Assembly (NCBI GenBank): GCA_036873135.1
Contig: JAPTYO010000002.1
Coordinates: 40,849,452-40,913,451, forward strand
DNA from: Clarkia xantiana subsp. parviflora
Lineage: Eukaryota; Streptophyta; Magnoliopsida; Myrtales; Onagraceae
DNA: 64,000 nucleotides
Direction of reading: 5' to 3'
Positions 56,741 through 64,000 of this stretch are shown in pieces. Within the stretch, counting starts at the first letter, position 1; each line of letters starts with the position of its first letter. The translations under genes were made by a program, and so were the position numbers. The notes under the pieces are model-generated. The model was not told where the DNA came from and did no database searches. It saw nothing but the letters and a program-made list of their open reading frames with translations.

Positions 56741-57760
56741 ACAACGATGTTGCGCTGTCCCAGATATGCTAGTCATCACATCTACTCTTTTCAACGGTGT
56801 TGCACTGCCCCAGGTATGCTACTCACCACCCGACAATTGGGATCTCTAGTTGTCCAGATTTTCGAAAGCCACAACCCGATGACCGAAGCCTTAGTATTCA
56901 GCCTTCGCAAGTCATGCCACTAGAGGCACTTCTCCAACGGACGCCGCTAGAGGCTCTTCTCCGACATACACCACTAGAGGCTCTTCCCGAACGGACGCCA
57001 CTAGAGGCTCTTCTCCGACATATGTCACTAGCGGCTCTTCTCCAACGGATGCCACTAGGGACATTTCTCCGACAAACGCCACTAGAGGTTCTTCTCCCAC
57101 AAACGCCACTAGAGACATTTCTCCGACATATGCCAGTAGAGGCTCTTCTCCAACACCCGCCGATCGAGGCTTTACTTTTCCGCACGCCACTAGAGTCTTT
57201 ACTTTCTGCACCGCCAACGGAGGCACCACCAACAGGGGCATCGCCGACCGAGGGTTTATTTTTCCGCACGCCATTGGAGGCTTTACTTTCTGCACCGTCA
57301 ACGGAGGCACCGCCAACAGGGGCACCGCTGACCGAGGCTTTACTTTTCTGCACGCAGCTGGAGGCTTTACTTTCTGTACCGTAAACGGAGGCACTGCCAA
57401 CAGGGGCAATGCCAACAGGGGCAACGCCGACTGAGGCTTTACTTTTCCGCACTACCAACGGAGGCAGCGCTAACAGGGGCACCGCCGACAGAGGTTCTAT
57501 TTTCCACACCGCCAACAGGGCACCGCCAACAGGGGCACACCGCTAATAGGGGCACACCGCCAATAGAGGCACGCCAACAGGGGAACCATACCGCCAACAG
57601 GGGCACCGCCGACATAGGTTTTTTTCGTTTCCGCACCAGAATAAGCATATGAGCCACCTTGAAGACTTCAATACAGATGAAGGAAAAATCAGTGTTTTCT
57701 TGTCTTTGAACAAGCCCCCTCGAACAAGTTCTATGGTGGCATGTCCAAAGAGAGGCAAAC
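56741..57760 (+). mobile_element. L0 internal region, 3' half (part 2): minisatellite and polypurine tract
   Basis: Continues GTTGCGCTGTCCCAGATATG repeats (56741-56830), then the CGCCACTAGAGGC minisatellite (56925-57150) and ACCGCCAACAGGGGC units (57160-57620), then the tail with AGAGAGGCAAAC polypurine tract (57749-57760). Long overlapping frames on both strands (for example 57384-56797 region) are minisatellite artefacts. Confidence 0.85.
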
Positions 57761-58742
57761 TGTAAACGCTCGATTTTGACCCGGACGTAAAGTCATTACA
57801 TGTGACGTGTCATTTTCAGATGTGTCACGTTACGAAGTGTTCAAAAATGCTCATGTACATATTAGCGCAAATAAATAAATATATATTTTAAAAATATCTC
57901 GGATATATTCGTAATATATAAAAATATATATTTATACGTAACAATTATTTATCTGTAAGATAATTATCTATAGGTATTTACTCCTATTATTTATGGTAAT
58001 TATCTATAGATATTTATCCGTATGAATTTATTTGTAAATTATTTTAATATTTAGGAGATTCTATCTGTAATCTAGTATAAATAGGAGTCCGGTTCTACGT
58101 GTAAAAGGGGACAGAAAAACATCATTTCAATAATATTCACTAGTTATCTCAAGATCCGTGCTATTTTGTCGTCTTGTGCTTTATTAAAAAAAAAAAATTC
58201 TCTCTCTTCCCCTCACACTCTCTCTCCGAGTCCCTTCATCCTCTAAAAAACAGCCTGACCATCGTCGGAGGTATCACCAGCTGTCGACACCACCGCCGGA
58301 TTCGAGACCAGGAGCTTGCCCGCCGTCCCTGCCCGTCCCGGAGCTGCTATACGTCCCGGAGCTGCTATCCGTCCCTTCCGCCACGTCGCCCGTCCCAGCC
58401 ATGACCTCCGCACATCCATCCCATTCGAGCAACATTCACCCGACACCGCGCTTGCCGGAGCCAGCCTCAGTCGCCATTGCTGCCGGAGTCACCTTCCTCG
58501 CCGTCTTCCGTTCGTTGCCGAGCCACGTCGTCCCCCAGCTCCATCGCCATCACATCCAAGCTCCGCCGCTGCTGGACCATCGTCCGCTGCTGCAGACGAG
58601 AGTTCCGACGACTCGAACAGCGACCCGCGTCGGAGTCCACCTGCCGTTGCTGCCGTGAAGGCCATCGAAGTTCGAATCCCCAGCCACATCTGAGGTCGAG
58701 CCGACTCCTCCTACCTCAGCCATGTTTGAATCTCGTCCTTCC

Positions 58743-58791
<49 letters not shown>

Positions 58792-59224
58792 ATATTAGAT
58801 TTAGGTTTAAATTGTTTAAATTTAACTAATTTAAGTTAATTAAAGTTTGATTATTCAAGTTGTATTATGTGAATATGTTAATTTACGTTTTAGATGTAAA
58901 AAATTGTTCGATAGTGTTATTAGGTTTCATTTTGTTTTTCGTTAGATAAAATTAGTTCATTTGGGATATTAATTAATAATAAAATTGGCAAATTAAGTGA
59001 ACTGAGTACCGAAAGGGCGTAGTTAAAAATTATATTTTTAATTCGTAACAGAACCCCCGAACTCGAATTTCTAATCGTAGACCGATTCAAAACCTAAATG
59101 ATTAATTCGTTATTTTTTTAGGTAATTTAGGATTCTAGTTAGCCTTACAATTAACTAGTGGGGACTCTTTTAAAAATCCACGTTTTCAAAACGTATTCGT
59201 CTTAGGTTAGATTTAGGTCTGACT
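57761..59224 (+). repeat. L0 3' LTR
   Basis: Starts TGTAAACGCTCGATTTTGAC. TATA box TATAAATAG at 58076, GC-rich segment 58255-58735, ATT microsatellite 58743-58788, U5 with GTACCGAAAGGGCGTAG and CCCCCGAACTCGAATTTC, an internal TGGGGACTCT (mutated from TGGCGACTCT, about 59159). The expected end GTCTGACA reads GTCTGACT, so the terminal CA is lost. The most diverged of the four LTR sets, in keeping with L0 being the oldest. Confidence 0.85.
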
Positions 59225-59936
59225 ATGAATATTAAATATCAATATCGTTATAATGACTATGAATATTAATGATATTGAATATTACATTAATAACGATAAT
59301 TATTTAATTTTAGTAATTGAAGCTAATTATTAAAAATAAATTTTTATAATTTTTTTATACATGCATGAAGCACGGGTCATATATTATATTCAAACATTAT
59401 ATAGATTAAAATTTGTTTTATACATTTATTTTATTGGTTGTCATTTATAAATACTAAATAAAATATCGATTGTCGTTTACTTAGTTTTTTTGCCATTATT
59501 AACTTCCTTGATTAATAATATTGAATAAATCTATTATTATATTTTCGTTTATGTTTAATATTTATAATGAATTTTGTATTCAATCCTACTAATGTAAAAA
59601 TTTATACACTATACATAATCTTTATTCATATATATAGATTTTGTCGTTAATATTAAATATTGAAATAATTATTCATATTTATGGTATTAATTTGTGTAAA
59701 ATAGCAATATTTGTTTGTAAGATTAAGTTTTTAATGATTTTTATTAATATATAAAGCTGATTTATATAATAAAATACATGAGTTATGAACGTTGAATTAA
59801 TAAGAAAAGAACATATAAGCAAAAGTAAATCATTTTGTTTTTTACCAAATATAAAATGGTATGTAAGTGAGAAAAATAAACAAAGGATTCTATAATTAGT
59901 TCTCTAAGTTTTATACTTTTTGTTAATAACGATTAA
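59225..59936. other. AT-rich flank of L0, no gene seen
   Basis: GACTATGAATATTAA is repeated at 59221 and 59255. The last 30 bp are the left part of a 57-bp tandem duplication that the Helitron has split. Confidence 0.5.
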
Positions 59937-60686
59937 CTAGCCACTAATCCCGCGCACCGCGCGGGTAAAAAATTCCAAACAAAATTTATGTTATTTTAAT
60001 TTATTGAATATGCAACTATATATCAACATTTATTTAAAAATTTTGATCTGTTTTTTTATAGAAAAATAATTAACAATAATACATTAATCTAATGAATGTA
60101 TTTAATACTAATAATTATTATTTAAAATATTTAATTATTTATTAGATGTATAACTAATATAAAACATCTACTCAAAATAGGATAGAAAAATATTTTCTAA
60201 ATTTGAAGTTGATCAATATTTTATATTTAAATTTGTAGATACCTAATTAATTATGAAAAATATGTACACTTGTAACTCAGATAATGTCAGTCGACATAAT
60301 TAATATATTGTGTTAATATCTGATTGATAATAAATATAGATTATTTAATTTTATATTTGATCGTAAAAATAATTAATTCAACTACATTAAAAAAAATTAA
60401 AAATGCGTAAATCAAGCGACATAATTAATAGAGATGGCATGAACAAAAAAAATGATTGAAAGATGGTCAAAAAATATAATGATATAAAGATGATTATTAA
60501 ATATACAGAAAAATTGTAAATAAAAATATATATATATTTATTTCAAGAAGACTCAGCTTCCATTTTAAAAAAATGATTTGGGACATGAACTTTAGAAGTA
60601 TTTCTTCTGAAATTCTTATATTTTATCAAGAAGTATTTATTGCAAGGGATATGAACTTCATTTGAGCCATTGGAGCTAGCTAAGTT

Positions 60687-60690
<4 letters not shown>

Positions 60691-60718
<28 letters not shown>
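60691..60718 (+). repeat. GA microsatellite within the Helitron
   Basis: About 14 GA units, followed by TAGAGAGGTGTGAGC. Confidence 0.8.
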
Positions 60719-60719
<1 letters not shown>

Positions 60720-61724
60720 GGTGTGAGCTTATGGGGAGGCAAGTGTATATATATAGACCACACCTAAAGTTATTTAGGTGTATTACAATTTACATCCATG
60801 CATGAACAATATTCCTAGTGTTCTCAACAATTCCGTGCCTCACCACAATTATGAGCGTTTACCCAATAATTTGGGGTAACTTGCTTTATGAAGCCGATCA
60901 CCCCATGAGAGTATATATATATATGAGAAATAAGTCAATAATTGTCAAAATTATTTTGGTATCTCACATGTTACAATGTAGTATAATATTAGTAACCGAA
61001 GGATGAGCTAGAGGGTGCAATTGCTTCGGTTACCTTCCTCAAAATATTTACTTCCTCCAAATATTTACGTAATCGATATTCCTGTTTATGTTTGCAATTG
61101 TCATGACTATCATCATAAATTGTCATGACTATCATCATAATGTATGAAATATAGTATTCAAACTATACGAAACAACAAAGTATAAAATGGATAGAAAAGA
61201 ATGGATATCTAAAAAAGAGACGAAGCCATGCATTGATGTTAAATCACAATCGGCAAATTAGATGGTTCTGTCTACCCGTATCCATACATATCTACAAACA
61301 TCGTTTACACTGCAATAGTAAACCAAAAATCATTATATAATTGAATACTAAGATTCATACAAAAAAAAGTAAGTTAATTTCTAATTTCTATCTTACCTTC
61401 CTGGTCGATGAACAATGTCACTGATAGAATCAACTTTCTCAAATCTGAATGTCCGTGAAACTTGAATTGGTAACAATGTGTATTTAAATTGTATGCATCA
61501 AATAACTATGAAGTAGAAGAATAGCTAGAAATAATTTTGAATTTGAATGAGCTACTTTAAAGAATCATATATCCTCTTAAATATAATCAGTCAAGATGTG
61601 GTTCACTTCACAAAAATTGTTAACAAAAATCATCTGTGAAAAGGTAAGTTGAACTATATAAGTGCTCAGCATATACGGCCGACCGTGAAGGAAAGTGGTC
61701 TCATTGAACCAAAATCCTAGGGTA

Positions 61725-61945
61725 ATATATATAATAACATCTATTATAAGAAAAAAATATATATACATAGTTAGAATTTCTATTTTAAGAATGTCGTTCA
61801 TATTAGGAACCATACCTAATTTTTATTGCCCAGTTATAATAACATCCATTATAAGAAAAAAAAATATATACATAGTTAAAATTTCTTTTTTAAAAATGTC
61901 GTTCATGTTAGGAAGCATGCCTAATTTTTTTTCCCCAGTTAAGCT
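61725..61945 (+). repeat. Two-copy tandem repeat of about 113 bp within the Helitron
   Basis: ATAATAACATCTATTATAAG ... TTGCCCAGTT at 61730-61836 and ATAATAACATCCATTATAAG ... TTCCCCAGTT at 61836-61940. A frame of 85 codons crossing both is a by-product. Confidence 0.8.
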
Positions 61946-62710
61946 TACTTAATTTAACCACATTATTATGTAATGAATATTTCTTTAGCCAAACTAACGT
62001 AATGAAAATCATTTGTTTTATTTATCACTAAATTTGGCATAATTTGAGATAAATAAATAAATAAATATATATTCATAAAAAGACTTTTTATTGTTAATTT
62101 TTTATATTCAAATTTGCCCAATTACATAAGAATATTGTTTAATGTGATTGTGATATATGTATACAATGGCATACAACTACGACAATAGATTTTGGATAAA
62201 ATCACCAAATTATACCTTCTAATTTCTAAATATACATTTTCCATGTAATAATTATAGCCAACTACACATTAAATAGAAACATATCATAATTTAATCAGAA
62301 ATAACCAAAATTGACACCCAAATTATCCTAGAATGCTATTATCCACCTATATATTTTATAAACCTCACGATTCTTAATTACTAAGAAAACATTCAATGTT
62401 GCTTTATATAACATGACATACTAATTAATATTATATATATAGCGCTTACATGGCGGCCTACGGTCTTCCGGAGCCAAACTGTATAGATAATGAATTTAAA
62501 AGGAAACTTTTAATTAATTTGTTTCTTTAAATTGCATAGAGACCAAATTAGGAGATAAAAATACTTCTTAATTTTGAATCAATCAATATTATGTATCTAA
62601 ATTTAGAGAACCCCTATTAAATTCCGATTAAATTAGGCAACGCTGACTGGACAAACTGTCCACGTGTCAGCCAGAGGGCTTCCGGTACCGAATTAATATA
62701 ATATAGTAGA

Positions 62711-62939
62711 TATACCCCATTATATTGGTAAGTTTATGATTTTTATTTTTTGTTAATATCGATTAATATACCCCATTATATTGGTAAGTTTATGATTTTT
62801 ATTTTACCGGTATGTATAGTTTATTTAGATAATATCAATAATATTAGCTAGGAATTGAGAAGATATTTGGATTGTGTATATTTTTAAATTTTAGAAATCA
62901 AATAAACATTTCCAAACTATAAAACTCGTTACAGTTTCC

Positions 62940-62974
<35 letters not shown>

Positions 62975-63740
62975 GATTTCAACAAATAAAAATAAGAATT
63001 TACGTGGCATTTTATATTAGTTAATAAAATAATTCATTATACATACAATAACTAAAACTACTATATACATATCATATCATTATTAAATAAATTATTGCTC
63101 TTTAATGTGGGTAAATGAGAGCTCGAGCAACAGAAGTATATATTCGTGCATTACATATTAAACTAATACAAATATAAGGAATTACTATATGATAATATAT
63201 AATACAATGAATTTACTAATAAGGAATGTGTAGCTGATTTCAAGACATAAAATTAATTACAATTAAATATATAAAAAATAATTAATAAGGAATAAGCAAT
63301 TTATATAGGTACATTATATCTTTATAGAGCATAATTACTATACATACTTATTAAGAATTTGTGATTCTATTATATATATAATAACATATAATTTTTTTGT
63401 TGAAACTATACAATTGTGTTCATAATATTAAGTTCATACTGTGGAGACACAAAGTTAAAAGAGAAGATTAATACCAACAAAAGATTAAATAAATACCTAT
63501 ATAAGATGGAAGAAATACTTATATAAGATGGAAGAATGAATTACGACATGTTTGACAACGGTGGCTCTGCAACACTCAACGCTTGGTATATTGCTTCAAT
63601 TTAAATCAAGTGGTTTCAAACAACGGTACATTCAGATCAAATGATAATTCAAGCGAATTACTTGATTGATGACTTGTATGTGGATTCTAATAGATTTAGT
63701 TAGGTTGATGAGACTGCACTATAAGTAGTTGTAGGATTAT
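62711..63740. other. AT-rich flank, no gene seen
   Basis: Starts with the right remainder of the split tandem duplication (TATACCCCATTATATTGGTA at 62711 and 62768). It has an A31 run (62941-62972) that could be the tail of a retroposed sequence, but no source gene is visible upstream on plus. Confidence 0.5.
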
Positions 63741-64000
63741 TGTTGGGACAAGCTTCTAATCGGTCCGATTTTGCGTGAACCAATCGGTCGGTACCCGACA
63801 GAATTGTGATAATCCTCACGGATTTGTCTGGGTGTTTCTTTGGTAATGCCGTCCTTTGCTTCGAGACTTGTTCCTTTGCCACGTAGACCTGTGAAAACGT
63901 CTTGTCGGATGTCCGTTTCCTAACTCCGAGCTTGAGTCTTTCTCCACGTCTACCAGCAAAAGGGGCTACCAAGCGAAAGGGGGGGGGTGCTCGGTTAGCT
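63741..64000 (-). repeat. Edge of a Gypsy-type LTR, continues beyond window
   Basis: Starts TGTTGGGACAAGCTTC on plus (an LTR 3' end on minus). The stretch CAAAAGGGGCTACCAAGCGA then G9 and TGCTCGGTTAGCT resembles the LTRs of element C (CACAAGGGGCGATACCGACC, G run, GTGCTTGGTGAGCC). No TGGCGCC primer site lies to its left, so it may be solo or truncated. A 90-codon minus frame here has no recognisable content. Confidence 0.45.

Larger units (their letters stand above)
59937..62710 (-). mobile_element. Non-autonomous Helitron, 2774 bp
   Basis: On the minus strand it starts TCTACTATATTATATTAATT at 62710 and ends with the hairpin CCCGCGC-GGT-GCGCGGG (59965-59949) followed by ATTAGTGGCTAG at 59937, i.e. 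TC...CTAG with a 3' hairpin about 12 nt before the end. Flanks are A before and T after, the AT target of Helitrons. The empty site exists beside it: CGATTAA|TATACCCC at about 62759-62773. No Rep/helicase frame. The interior is AT-rich with a GA microsatellite (60691-60718) and a duplicated 113-bp block. Confidence 0.85.

Noticed and set aside
56797..57515. Frames of 170-205 codons on both strands
   Set aside because: Minisatellite of L0, same reasoning as for L1.
62941..62972. A31 run as the tail of a SINE, LINE or processed gene
   Set aside because: No recognisable body upstream and no flanking duplication found.
63700..63972. 90-codon minus frame as a gene
   Set aside because: Lies within LTR-like sequence; no homologue or start context.

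Overview
This window is repeat-dominated plant nuclear DNA, most likely from a dicot with a large genome. It holds nested Ty3/Gypsy-type LTR retrotransposons, one Copia-like LTR, a Mutator-like inverted-repeat element, a hAT-like remnant and a Helitron. I see no host gene, rRNA, tRNA or CRISPR array. No open frame shows a reverse transcriptase YxDD box or an integrase signature, so every LTR element here looks non-autonomous.

Layout. (1) 1-5243: element A, minus strand, a Gypsy element with gag-protease, a 93-bp minisatellite and an oppositely oriented spliced ORF. (2) 5244-6385: Copia-like LTR and leader, minus. (3) 6386-7072: gag-deleted Gypsy remnant, minus. (4) 7133-7420: hAT-like scrap. 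(5) 7421-59224: an old Ogre/Tat-like non-coding element, L0, whose 5' LTR is lost. L0 is split by three insertions: element B (8587-17011, a truncated tandem Gypsy array), element C (17246-19337, a gag-deleted Gypsy) and L1 (21036-56740, target duplication ACAAC). L1 is itself split by L2 (28453-43168, an LTR-internal-LTR-internal-LTR tandem, target duplication TCGTC), by element D (45747-56387, target duplication ATTAG, inside the 3' LTR of L1) and by a MULE-like foldback element (24650-25447). (6) 59937-62710: a minus-strand Helitron inside a short tandem duplication. (7) 63741-64000: the edge of another LTR.

Two themes stand out. First, elements A, B and D are three different Gypsy families with the same plan: 5' LTR, gag-protease, a minisatellite with a dyad in every unit, a spliced ORF on the opposite strand, then the 3' LTR. 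The minisatellite always lies where the two genes converge, in the place normally held by RT-RNaseH-integrase. Element D also carries a second gag-like domain after its protease. Second, L0, L1 and L2 have no coding capacity but share an ordered non-coding body: primer-binding site, a leader about 98% conserved between subfamilies, an array of ACCTGA/TCAGGT inverted repeats with ATGCAT cores, exon-like blocks, long arrays of short hairpins whose arms change in a compensatory way, a CGCCACTAGAGGC minisatellite and a polypurine tract. The covarying hairpin array is the best candidate for an undescribed system.

Boundaries of B, C, D, L1, L2 and the Helitron were read from LTR ends, target duplications and uninterrupted paralogous copies inside the window. 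Family names (Tat/Retand, Ogre) are inferred from primer sites, LTR ends and protein motifs recognised by eye, not from database searches.
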